DNA of 64,000 bases from Beroe forskalii (lineage: Eukaryota; Ctenophora; Nuda; Beroida; Beroidae). Of this stretch, positions 11,762 to 22,399 are shown piece after piece (position 1 is the first letter of the stretch; each line of letters starts with the position of its first letter). Below the pieces are notes generated by a model. It did no database searches. It was not told the origin of the DNA and was given only the letters and a program-made list of their open reading frames with translations. The stretch lies in contig WFMF01000114.1 in NCBI GenBank assembly GCA_011033025.1, positions 372,001 through 436,000 on the forward strand, written 5' to 3'. The translations under genes and the position numbers were made by a program.

Positions 11762-12954
11762 ATTCCTATCAGGTGCTCAAATGATAGTTTTGTTAATAAT
11801 TGGGCTGTTGGATTATCAAACAGTAAACATTTACTACTTTCATATTCATATTGTAAGAAATTGGTGTTGGAAGTTATTAACCATAACATTAGAACAAAAA
11901 ATGTTGGTTCAAGATCCTTTGTTACTTTATTGGAATGGACAGAATGATACCAAACACATTCGGGAAAACTGTAAACATTATTTAATCATTAAAATACAAA
12001 ATAGATCAACTGAATAACATTTCCACAAATTCAATTTATACAATAAATCACCGACATCATAATCAAGAATATATAGTCGATCTTGTTACAGATTGACCTG
12101 CCCAGAAACCATCAATAAGTTATTATAACTAGAATGGTATGTAAGAAAAAGTTGCCACATTAAGAGGTAATTTCACCTCATCAAGTATGTTTTGGTCTCA
12201 AGTATTAGTCGATTTAGAACTGAAATATCTATAAAAATAATTGATATCGAAGGAAGATTGAATACTTGTGTGTCGCCAATATTTTACAAAGTAAAAATGA
12301 CTCGATATTCAATAAAAAGGATTACAAATCCTGTTTCTTTATATTATAAATTGAATAGACATATCGGCACTTTTTTGCATTGATGAAAGAAAATCTATCC
12401 CTAATTTAGTTAAATTGCCTATTCTAAGGCTCTAATTCTGAATTAAACATTCCCCAAGTCTCAGTCCAGAAACAAGAAAAATCCAAAATTAAACTCTCCG
12501 AACCCTATGCTGATTTGTGAATTCTGTAATCTGGCAAAAATCATGAGGGTAAAGAAGCGTCGTCAAAGGGTCAATATTTGTGCCGAAATAAATCAAAAGA
12601 TTACCTACTACAGTATAAATTAGATAGAACTTCATCATAAATTACACACATGAAACAATACATTATATTATGAACAGTATGATGAACAATATCCATATCC
12701 TGAAAATTCATGCAACAGAAATACTCAAACCTTATTCACTGCAGAGATTAGAAATTGAAAGTTAAATAACACTTTGTATTATTTTACTTTACTAATGAAT
12801 CCAGAGTGGAGCTTTGAAGTGAGGAAAATAGAAATTTGATTTTTTTAATCATTATTGTGTCGAATTAGAATCCATAACAGTGAAAAAGGTTTTTGTACAC
12901 AATTTGTTGGCATCATTATTGACTAGAGAATTAAAAACTATACAGAGTTGGGTG
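11762..12954. other. Spacer between WDR7 stop and METTL3 start
   Basis: About 1.2 kb, AT-rich. It must contain the WDR7 3' UTR and the METTL3 5' region, since both are on the minus strand. No canonical minus-strand AATAAA close to the WDR7 stop was found, and no coding exon is recognisable. Confidence 0.45.
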
Positions 12955-15900
12955 CTACACAGCAAAAGATTTCTTAGTTCCATCTGATAAATGCAATGTT
13001 ATAAGTTTGTTGGTTTCCCACTTGAAAAAGGGGGATTTGGTTCCTTGTTTCAGGGGTGGCAAGGTATCAACAACTCTCAGAAGTTTTAGAGGAGCAGTCG
13101 ATATGGACCATGATGATGGCAATGAAAGCAAACCAGATGATGATTGCCAAATGGATACCTTTCCTTCTCTTTCACTGAAAGTAACTAATATTCGACCATT
13201 TGAGGAAAAAGAAACAACAGATGTCGGTCCATTATGTGCATGAAGTGGTACACACTTAGAATTTCGGATATCAAATATGTGAATCAACCCCTCGTTTGAT
13301 CCCACAGCTACTTGTTGAGTATTACCACAGTAATCAATGAGAGGGTTTTTAGTTAGTGCTGGTACTAACTCTGATAAAGTCCTTGTTTTAAACTGTTCTG
13401 TATCAATGCAAAACAGCATTATTTCAGTGATCTTAACAATAATCGTTGATAGCTCCCTAGCTTTCGTTTTCTCAATTACATTTTGAACCAAAAGGTATAT
13501 TGGATATCTACCTCTGTCAAGAACTGCATGATACGATGAAGGAAACATAGACAGTGATTGAATTGACAGCCCTGCTTCCACATCACACTTGAATGTCATA
13601 ATTTCTTTTGAGATAGCATTTATAGTCTGTTGAGGTTTGCTGTTTGCAATAAGAATACTGGCTTGATATGCAGCTCTAACTGTAGCAGCAGCAGCCATAC
13701 GGGCTTTGCTTCCAGAAGAGGGAATGGTGCCACTTTGTGCAATAGCCTTTTTGATTTCAATTGGCACCATTGGATCAGATTGAAGCTCCAACAAAGTGAT
13801 AAGCACTGCAGTTAGATTCATGAAATCACACCATATTCCAAAACCACGACCAATTAAATCAACTGAAGCACGTCTAATGGGAGAATGCAAATGGAGTTGT
13901 GATGGGGGTTGGGTGAGCTGAGAAAACAAATGAGCAGCAACCATCTTCAACATATCTTGGGTGAGAAGAAAACTTGATTTCAGAGCTTCTTTACGTTCAT
14001 GAGATATTGTTTTTGATTTCTCTTGTTCAACTTCATCAGGAAACTCAGCAACAATTACACCCAATATTATGACTGCCATCGAATATGCATCTGCAGGAGT
14101 TTCCTCATCTTCAAGAGAAACACTGCTGGAACTCTTGCTGGGGATATTGATGAATTTGTCGAAATATTCTGGTACTTTTGGCAATTCAATGGATATAGTT
14201 CTTTCTAATTGTTCTGGTAGGACTCGTTCACGTTTTCTGACAACATAAGGATACCATTGATTAACAAGATGTTGCCTTCCAGCAAATCCAATCCGTCTTA
14301 GCTCCCGAAGGAACAGTGCTTGAGATGCTTCTCTGACTTCCATGCATCTGTCTTGCCACTTCACAGCAAGGTTTGTCAAAAGTGGTGCACAGTAGCCAGT
14401 GGGGACATGCTCTGGCAAGACAATACAATGAAGAGCAGTAACATGGCTCCAACCAGCCTTTTTCTCACTTTCATTTATGCTTTGCCTAAGGAATTCCTCC
14501 CTGTCTGAGGAAGTATCCTTATTATATGCTAAATTTCTGATATGATTATTAAATGTTATGGTGAGATCTGTAGACATCTGCTTATTAGCCAATGCTGATA
14601 CTGAAAGCAAATGTTGTGTTGTAAGAGTTGAAGATATACACCACCTTCCAAATGGAGAATGTATGGTTTCTGGAGTATGATCTTCAATTCGCTTTTCCCA
14701 GTGGGGTAACAGTAACATGAATGTAGAGTTACTGCTAACTGTTCCATATGAAATAGGATCAAGAGGAGAGAACAATCCAAGATGTTTTAAACATGTTCTG
14801 TCAATGTTGATATCAACACCCCAGGCATGAAGACAGGACAAAAGCAGAGAACAGGTTTGTTTTATTGCATCTGATCTATTTATCAATTCCTCTGATGAAT
14901 CTTGATTTTTAACATTCATTTGTCCTGCCGCATCAGTGACATCAATAGACTCTGTTGCAACATTTAATGTCACACATCGATCTTCAAGTAATTTGGCAGT
15001 TTCTGTCTCTTTCAAAATGGAGGTTTTACGATCAGCAATTTTTGACTCTGAGCGAGCAACCACTCTTTTACGAAGCATCTCAAAATTAATAGCATTATTC
15101 TTTGGATGGATATAAGAATGATTATCCTCACTAACATGTTGGCCTTGAATCTGAGAGAGCAAATGCAAAATAAGTTCTGTATCAAAGAGGACAATATGAG
15201 AAACACTGTCATTGATACCAAATCTGAATGGAACAATACTTAGGCCAGTTGTTTGCTTGGGGAAGGTGACTCCTGGATGGGATATTTTGAAGAGTTGTTG
15301 ATCACCTATAGACATGTCACTGGCAGAAATGATACTAAGTCCAACAGCCCCAGATTCAACTCTATCAAGATGTCCAGTGCTAAGCCCCCAAACATAAACA
15401 GTGTCATCTATACAGTGAACAATCATTATGTCCTCAGCAAGTCTCCACCTTATGTCTAAAACTGTAGTATGATGAGAGCAGCCAACAAATAGGACAGAAT
15501 TTTCATTGCTCTTTGTGATTGCTATGGTATTGTCCTCACAGATGGATATAACACTGCCTCTAAGTCTCCCAGTGGCATTAGCTGAAGGCAAGATAAGCTT
15601 TATTACTGGTCCACTATGAATAGTGAATGTTTGCAAAAGTGTCTCTTTTTCCCAGTCCCAAATCTTAACACAAAAGTCAGCACCTCCACTGTAAAGAATA
15701 GATTGTGAATAAGCATCTGGCTGCTGAGAGTGAGGAAATAACAATGCTGTTACATTACATTTATGACCTCTGAGAATTTTATACATGCTCCCTGTATTAT
15801 CTGGCCTAAAGAGAGCAGACAAAATAAGAAAATGAGTTGTTCCAATAACAATATCTCCAGATGCAACCCCACATGCAATGAAAGACAAAGGTTCTAATGC

Positions 15901-17031
15901 AACACTTGCTGTTATATCAAAGCTTATGTCACAGTCTTTACACAGTTGTTGAACAATAGAAGGAGTATTCTTAGGCCAAGTATCCGCAACACAACATGTT
16001 AAATTATTACCAAGCCCATTTGTAATGATGTCTTTATCAGCTTTCCATAATGAAACTTTTCCACATTTATCACCTCTGATGAAAATATGATCTGGGGTTC
16101 TTTTTGATCTTCTATAATTGAAAATGCAGCTCATTTGAGGACCTGTCTCAATGGTGAGAAGACAGATAGCAGGATCAGCAGTCCAGTTTGTGTCAGTGTG
16201 ATCAACAGGATGGATGGCACGAGGTGGTAGCTTATATATAGAGAGTAAGCCATTTTCTTTCCATAATGCTACTTTGTCAACTGAATAAAATGCACCATTT
16301 TGCCATGTGACATCATTCTGAGAACTATCTGAGCAAAGTAAAACAAAATCACCAGCTCTATATATTCTCCAATTATCTTCACATACAATGAGGCAGTTGT
16401 ATAAGCTTTTGGGATTATATGTAAGAGAAACAGGCCTTGGACAAGACAAAATTTTTGTTTCAGACTCTAATAGTTGTCTTTCTTGTGTACCAAATTGTAG
16501 ATTCCATGTTTTAACCTGACCATTGACAGTCATACTGACAACTTCTTCATCTTTTGATTTTGGAGGTTGATATATAGTACAGCATAATATCCAATGTGTA
16601 GGATCACTGGGTACTAGAACATGAGCCACATCTAATGAATCAGAGTTCAAAACAGTCATTGCTCCATATTGACCACATACAAGGATGTTCTGTGATGATG
16701 GTAAAGTTATTAGTTTGATCAAAGGGCCTTGCATACTTGTTGATATAACAAGGCTCCCATCAGTGATGTCCCATTTATAGATTTCTCCATTGCATGAGGC
16801 AGAGACTATATTGATATTTAGCCCACTCACAATTTGATCAATGCCAACAATTTCATTTGAATGACCAACAAGGAAGCATCGAGGTACAATCCCAGATGAA
16901 AAAACATTATAAACTAACAATTGTCCTTCAACTGAGCCTGATATTAAGTCTTTATCATCTCTTGTTAGAAATAAGTATGAAACAGTGTGTGAAGGTGGAT
17001 GAGGTCCCCATAAGACAACAGGCAGGAGCAT
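12955..17031 (-). CDS. WDR7: WDR7 / rabconnectin-3 beta, intronless
   Basis: One continuous 1358-residue ORF. WDR7 pairs with DMXL proteins as rabconnectin-3 (the metazoan RAVE-like complex), which assembles and regulates V-ATPase on vesicles. The N-terminus (MLLPVVLWGPHPPSHT) matches the family start, and an in-frame TAA lies directly upstream of the ATG. N-terminal WD40 repeats run to about residue 570 (for example NIVSASCNGEIYKWDI, SGGADFCVKIWDW, IDDTVYVWGLSTGHLD). A linker follows, then an alpha-helical middle with the family blocks LHAWGVDINIDRTCLKHLG, TTQHLLSVSALAN, KWQDRCMEVREASQALFLRE and IRRASVDLIGRGFGIW. A C-terminal WD40 pair closes it (VAVGSNEGLIHIFDIRNSKC, GKVSIWQSS). Slightly shorter than vertebrate WDR7 (about 1490). 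The neighbouring genes METTL3 and TYMP have many introns, while this one has none and is more AT-rich. That suggests retroposition followed by retention, or wholesale intron loss. Confidence 0.95.
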   Translation of the reverse strand: MLLPVVLWGPHPPSHTVSYLFLTRDDKDLISGSVEGQLLVYNVFSSGIVPRCFLVGHSNEIVGIDQIVSGLNINIVSASCNGEIYKWDITDGSLVISTSMQGPLIKLITLPSSQNILVCGQYGAMTVLNSDSLDVAHVLVPSDPTHWILCCTIYQPPKSKDEEVVSMTVNGQVKTWNLQFGTQERQLLESETKILSCPRPVSLTYNPKSLYNCLIVCEDNWRIYRAGDFVLLCSDSSQNDVTWQNGAFYSVDKVALWKENGLLSIYKLPPRAIHPVDHTDTNWTADPAICLLTIETGPQMSCIFNYRRSKRTPDHIFIRGDKCGKVSLWKADKDIITNGLGNNLTCCVADTWPKNTPSIVQQLCKDCDISFDITASVALEPLSFIACGVASGDIVIGTTHFLILSALFRPDNTGSMYKILRGHKCNVTALLFPHSQQPDAYSQSILYSGGADFCVKIWDWEKETLLQTFTIHSGPVIKLILPSANATGRLRGSVISICEDNTIAITKSNENSVLFVGCSHHTTVLDIRWRLAEDIMIVHCIDDTVYVWGLSTGHLDRVESGAVGLSIISASDMSIGDQQLFKISHPGVTFPKQTTGLSIVPFRFGINDSVSHIVLFDTELILHLLSQIQGQHVSEDNHSYIHPKNNAINFEMLRKRVVARSESKIADRKTSILKETETAKLLEDRCVTLNVATESIDVTDAAGQMNVKNQDSSEELINRSDAIKQTCSLLLSCLHAWGVDINIDRTCLKHLGLFSPLDPISYGTVSSNSTFMLLLPHWEKRIEDHTPETIHSPFGRWCISSTLTTQHLLSVSALANKQMSTDLTITFNNHIRNLAYNKDTSSDREEFLRQSINESEKKAGWSHVTALHCIVLPEHVPTGYCAPLLTNLAVKWQDRCMEVREASQALFLRELRRIGFAGRQHLVNQWYPYVVRKRERVLPEQLERTISIELPKVPEYFDKFINIPSKSSSSVSLEDEETPADAYSMAVIILGVIVAEFPDEVEQEKSKTISHERKEALKSSFLLTQDMLKMVAAHLFSQLTQPPSQLHLHSPIRRASVDLIGRGFGIWCDFMNLTAVLITLLELQSDPMVPIEIKKAIAQSGTIPSSGSKARMAAAATVRAAYQASILIANSKPQQTINAISKEIMTFKCDVEAGLSIQSLSMFPSSYHAVLDRGRYPIYLLVQNVIEKTKARELSTIIVKITEIMLFCIDTEQFKTRTLSELVPALTKNPLIDYCGNTQQVAVGSNEGLIHIFDIRNSKCVPLHAHNGPTSVVSFSSNGRILVTFSEREGKVSIWQSSSGLLSLPSSWSISTAPLKLLRVVDTLPPLKQGTKSPFFKWETNKLITLHLSDGTKKSFAV

Positions 17032-17227
17032 TTAGCTTAAAAACAGTGAGCAATGTAGATGCCAGTTGACAGCAAATATCATCTGATAGATATAAGTTGG
17101 TTAATTTTAAGGGGGTATGGGAGTAAAACAAATTTTCAACATTGATGAATGCATGCCACAGAAAACTGAGGTTACAACAGTCTATGGTCACTAAATCAAT
17201 GAATCAATAATCTGAAGGTATCTACAT

Positions 17228-17340
17228 CAAGCAAAAGGTTGTCATACGATGTATGACCTGCTGACGCCAGCTGAGAATCAGCGCCTCCCGCGCGGCGCTG
17301 ATTCTCGAGAGGGTCTGTCAACATCAGACAAGCAAAAGGT
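17228..17340. mobile_element. Short foldback element with 12-bp flanking direct repeats
   Basis: GAGAATCAGCGCC and its exact complement GGCGCTGATTCTC flank an 8-base GC loop (about 17274-17307). CAAGCAAAAGGT occurs on both sides, at 17228-17239 and 17329-17340, like a target-site duplication. No coding capacity. Confidence 0.6.
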
Positions 17341-18644
17341 GGACATTTGTTTTAACCTACATACGGCATACATATCTTCTTTGTAGAAGAATACACTGAT
17401 TATGTACTGATTATTGTGGTTATTTATGTCTGGTAAAATGTAAATTCACTGAAAACCATAAAAGTGCACAATATGTCAAGATGAAGCTTCATGAAGATTG
17501 GAATAACTGAACATTAAAAAATCGGCACTCCATGAAATCCTATGCAGCTGAGAATTATGATAAATACAACAAGTGCTATTTGTCAATAAGATCCAGCTTG
17601 ACTAATGTAATGTCACTGTCGATTGCCAGGTTTCACAACATTTAAATGAGTGTTAAAAATAGCAAAGTACTTTCAGAAAATCTTCACTGCTGCCATCACA
17701 TGCATAGTGAAAATTGTGATATAAGATAAGATAACATTTTTGTCATATATGACAACACAATTGGATACAATTCCTCGCCACACGTATTCTTTCATATATA
17801 AATAACACTATTTGAATTAAAAAGAAATCTTTCTTCAAGATTATGATATGAAATAGATACTGCACTGTGATAGCAATTTTATTGATGTGCTATACAATAA
17901 ACTAGACTATGTGCTATACTATTAACAAGAATTGCGCCTGCAGCGGGCTTAATTCTTCAATTCTTGTTTGTGGGATGTACCCGTATGCAGGCGCTTAATT
18001 TCCCTCCCAGTTTGATGGAACCTTAGCATCATTATACAACAGGTATAAATATTGGCGCCAATGCTGCGCTGACCACCGAGAACATGCATTGGCACGTGCC
18101 ATTTCTTCTGAAATTCTTGCGAAATTCTTACGTACCAAGTTGTTGTAATCAGTTCGTTGTAGATTTCATACATTTCGTTGAATTCCTTTACGTTTAGCAT
18201 CAGATTGTGTAACCGTTTGTTCACGCGCTGTATTTTGTTGACTGTTGATGTCACTTTTCATCTGATCTTCAAAATTCAATTTTCATGCTTTCTGTTTCAA
18301 TGCTGTCTCTCGTTCCGAAAAGAATCATTCGTCTTTAACCAATCAGTAATCACATCCACCCAGCGAATTTTTTGAATTTAGTCGAATTCAGTATACAGTC
18401 GAATATGATACAGATTGGTACTAAAACTAATTGAGAACCGAAGCTTATCATCTTATCCCTCAATCCATAGCCCAACTCACTCCTAAGATTTTAAGTCACG
18501 AGTTCTTCAACAGCCCTTCAATTTAGAATTTATCATAATTTTAGAGAATTTGAGCATTTTCCACGGATGGACTATGTCAGACTTTAGTTTTGACAACCGA
18601 CAGCCAATTATTATGAAATTCGTGATTTTGAAGATTTGTGATGA

Positions 18645-18694
18645 GGGGACGGACGGAAGGACGGACGGACGGAGGGACAGACGGAGGGAGGGAC
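18645..18694. repeat. GGAC/GGAG tetranucleotide microsatellite
   Basis: Imperfect run of GGAC units with a few GGAG and GGAA variants. Confidence 0.85.
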
Positions 18695-19084
18695 ATTTTC
18701 GCGACTGATATTATAAAGGAGCAATCCGGGTACTTTCCAGAAATTACAGTAGTTGTATTGCAAATCAGGACCTGATATACACATATCCTATTTCTCACCT
18801 TCCCAAACCACGATCTCTGCCAACCCTCTCATTTGCCTTTTTGTATTCACAAAAAGGCCAATGGGGAGGGAAAAAATACAACATACAAACTATTTGAAGG
18901 TATCTACATCATACATGTGCAGATGACCGTTTTACCCAAAAATACTTTAAACTATTGATAAATTGCGAAACCAGCGCCCTGGTTTCTAATGCAAGCACTG
19001 AGGAGGTCCCACGTTTGTGTTGTAGGAATTGTATAGGATCTATTTTGTGCGCGTCTTAACTATAACAGGGACACTCGACGCAAA

Positions 19085-19138
19085 GTGACGTCCATTGTCC
19101 ATAAATGTGGAACGTTGTGCCGTGCGCGCGAGGGTATA
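19085..19138 (+). repeat. GC-rich dispersed repeat, copy 1
   Basis: Contains TGACGTCC, AATGTGGAACGTTG and GTGCGCGCGAGGG. The same blocks recur in opposite orientation at 33148-33193, so this is a dispersed family. Confidence 0.55.
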
Positions 19139-19263
19139 GTAACATACTACGACAGGGACACATGACATAGCATGGCATGTAGCGTAAAAAACACGTGCGC
19201 AGTGCGCACGCACAATAGACGCACGCCGCACAATCTCAAGCAAAAGATGACCGCGCCGCGCAT

Positions 19264-19655
19264 GACACAAAAGAAGCTTACGCCGCGCACACAAAAGACG
19301 TGCGCGCACGAACAAAAGACGCGCGCGCACGAACAAAAGACGCGCGCGCACGAAAAAAGACGCGCGCTACGTACAAAAGACGCGCGCTACGTACAAAAGA
19401 CGCGCGCGCGTACAAAAGACGCGCACGCACATAGAAAAGACGCGCGCGCACGTACAAAAGTTGCGCGAGCACGTACAAAAGATGCGCGTGCACGTACAAA
19501 AGACGCGCACGCACAAAAGACGCGCGCGCACGTACAAAAGACGCGCGCGCACGTACAAAAGACGCGCGCGCACGTACAAAAGACGTGCGCGCTCGTCAAA
19601 AAGATGCGCGCGTACGTACAAAAGACGCACACTGCTGCTCACACGAAAGACGCGC
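19264..19655. repeat. 21-bp minisatellite, unit GTACAAAAGACGCGCGCGCAC
   Basis: About 18 units of ACAAAAGACG alternating with CGCGCGCAC runs. Because 21 is a multiple of three, all frames on both strands stay open and give Arg/Thr- or Val/Arg-rich ORFs. These have no start context and no family resemblance, so I do not call a gene. The alternating CG/CA runs could adopt Z-DNA. Confidence 0.9.
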
Positions 19656-19666
19656 ACGCTGCTTCT

Positions 19667-19935
19667 TAAGCCCGCATAGGTGTGTGTACGCGCCGCGCAA
19701 CGCAAACAGGGGTTTACGTGTCTAGCAAGCACGCTTCGCACACAAAAGACGTGCGGGCAGCGTATCTGAAAGTCTTTATGATTATCGCATTTGCATTTTA
19801 TTAAAAATAATAAACCAGAATCATCAAAAAATTGCTAAACACGTATATCCCTGTGGCTCGCGCGGCGCGCTTCCCCAGCACAGTGTGTCCCGTAGGGAAG
19901 CGCGCGGCGCGTACACACACCTATGCGGGCTTAGG
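19667..19935. mobile_element. Inverted pair of GC-rich foldback repeats
   Basis: The left arm at 19667-19730 (TAAGCCCGCATAGGTGTGTG...) is complementary to the right arm at 19834-19935, which ends ACACACCTATGCGGGCTTA. The right arm also carries an internal hairpin of GCGCGGCGCG arms. The same sequence recurs at 32042-32153 and 32434-32528. Best described as a MITE-like family. Confidence 0.65.
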
Positions 19936-21007
19936 AAATCAAAAAAGAATACTGAAATGAATATAAGTGAATCGATTTGGATCACACTGAATGGAACACA
20001 GGGAAATGGAATCATGAAAACACTGATCACAGCTCTCTACACAGATTCTACATTCTATTTGTAACTTTAAATGCTATGAAAATATTAATTGATTAGCAAC
20101 TTGAATTAAAAAAGTTTCTTTTGCTTTACTAGTCTATTGCCCTATCGCTGTAATGTTAAAATAAAAAAAAGCAAGCGGAACATCCGACCAATTCAGTTTT
20201 GACTTTGTGGTCCTTCGTGAATGGCTATAAAATAGTGTTAGTTTAGCGAAACCAACACAGTCACACACAAATTCCTTTGAATTTCCAAAACATTGCTTAC
20301 ATGCCACTGCCAGGCTGAGCTGGTATGTATAATCATTGCTCCAAAATTTAAAACCATTTTATTTGCTGCTACCGCCAGATCTGCATGGAATTCATAACGA
20401 GAGAGTTCAGCCCACTGAAGTTTGTGACATGCGCAGTCACATACCTTAAAGTTAAGCTAGCACTAGCAGATCATTTCATATCCCTGTATATTCCAGCGCG
20501 TTTGTTTTGTGATATCTGTCATCGAGTTACATGCCTTCTAAATAGCCTGTACGAGGTGTTTAGCTACTCGTTTCTTTAGATGTTGTTTTGACTTCCAGTG
20601 AGCCACCTACTCATACTCAAATGAAGGGATTGAGTACGTGGCTGTAAAAATAACAAAATATACGTCACTGGTCACATCAACTTATTTTACACAAAAATGT
20701 GATACGAGAGCTGCACAGTGCACACCTGCAACGTTAACTTTCATTGATTTCACAACACGTATGTTATAATTATTCAATTTAGCCATTTTTATGCGGCAAA
20801 ATATGATCATAAATTCGTCATTACTAAGCTAGTGATATTTGCAACTTGATTCCGTTTTGTTTGACTTTCTGTGATATCTTTACGACTACGAGTTTGATTG
20901 TTGACATTTTTGGGTGATTCCCATTCCCTTCCCACGAATTTGGAATTTCTGGGAAGATCAAATGGACACAGCCAGTAAAATCGAATTTGCACATGGAAGC
21001 AATGTCA

Positions 21008-21501
21008 AATGGATCAATTGCAATTGGACACAGTGAATCGATTGGATACAATGGACCGATAAGATACAATTCCAATGGATCAATTTGACACAATGTATCG
21101 ATTGGAAACAATGTCCGATGGATCTATTAGACACAATGGATCTATTGGACTTGATAGATCGATTGGACACGATGGATCGAATGGGCACAATGGATCGATT
21201 GGACACGATGGATCGATTGGACGCAATGGATCGATTGAACACAATGGATCGATTGAACACAATGAATCGATTGGACGCAATGGATCGATCGGACAAAATG
21301 GATCGATTGGACACAATGGATCGATTGGACTTGATAGATCGATTGGACACAATGGATCGATTGAACACAAAGGATCGATTGGACACGATGGATCGATTGG
21401 ACACGATGGATCGATTGGACACAATTGACAATAAATCGATTGGACACAATGCCCGATGGATCGATTGGACACAATGCCCGATGGATGGATTGGACACAAT
21501 G
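21008..21501. repeat. 18-bp minisatellite, unit GGATCGATTGGACACAAT
   Basis: About 27 units, with occasional TTGGACTTGATAGATCGA variants. A period divisible by three leaves several frames open on both strands (apparent proteins rich in SNRS or MDRLDT), which I treat as artefacts. Nearly every unit holds ATCGAT, the core recognised by CUT/Onecut homeodomain factors. Confidence 0.9.
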
Positions 21502-22399
21502 CTTTTATGATTTCATTTTAATCGTGACAGTCTCACTGCCATTTTTCTAGACTTTTTGACAATATTTCGACATTTTATGACATTATTCACAACTAAATGC
21601 TCATGTGGTGTGATAAGTATAACTTAATAAGTTCAAAAATACTCGAATTACGTTCTTTATTCACCCATCACCGCATGTTGATGTACTGCACGCGCTTATC
21701 ATTTTCCAATTATGGTCAATTATTGCTCATGAGACTTTGAAATACCTAAGTTCATATGTCAGACTTCACCTTTCCATTGGAATTTGGATACACAGATTAA
21801 ATTTACTGTCGTACAAATTATTTTTATCAGCTCGCATATATGAGGGCGCACCCAGCATTATGCCCACAATTCGCACAATACTCAATGCTCATGTTATCTT
21901 GTTGCTGTGTGTGTGACCGTCATTTGAATCGTGTACTCCGTTCATAAGTAGCCTTCCTAATGATACGCCATGGCTATAAACAGTATAAACGGAGGCAATA
22001 TTGAAATATTGAAGCGTATTGTACTATTATTGCAGACTTTCTCTTATTGGACGTTTTTAGTACATTTGATATTTATGACTTTATGATTGTTTCGACTTAA
22101 TTTTTGACTTAATACAGAAACCTTTGTGATGTAACTGAATATAGAATAACTCCTTCTTTGGGAGTACCACCTTAATGTTTACGATGCCCAAAATCGATGG
22201 ATCCTTTGTGCAGAATGGATCCGTCCATACTCCATTGGATGAGATTGGGACCAATGGGTACAGAACAATAGTAGGATAAAACTGTTTTATAAAGGAGTAC
22301 TTTTTACTGTTGATAAAGAGCAGTGAAAATTTATTTTGTCTTTACCGAATTGGAAATTTTATTCTACCTTGTCTCCAACTAGGATCTTAGGACGTTAGG

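Larger units (their letters stand above)
17032..22399. other. Repeat-rich spacer between WDR7 and thymidine phosphorylase
   Basis: No coding exon recognised over 5.3 kb. It contains foldback elements at 17.2, 17.9, 19.0 and 19.7-19.9 kb, a GGAC tetranucleotide run at 18.65 kb, and minisatellites at 19.3 and 21.0-21.5 kb. ORFs here come from repeats whose period is a multiple of three. The WDR7 and TYMP promoters should lie at the two ends. Confidence 0.6.

Noticed and set aside
19172-19741. Long basic ORFs on both strands (up to 165 codons)
   Set aside because: Produced by the 21-bp minisatellite, whose period keeps every frame open; no domain or start context.
20958-21510. Repetitive ORFs up to 179 codons
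   Set aside because: Produced by the 18-bp minisatellite; open in several frames and both strands.
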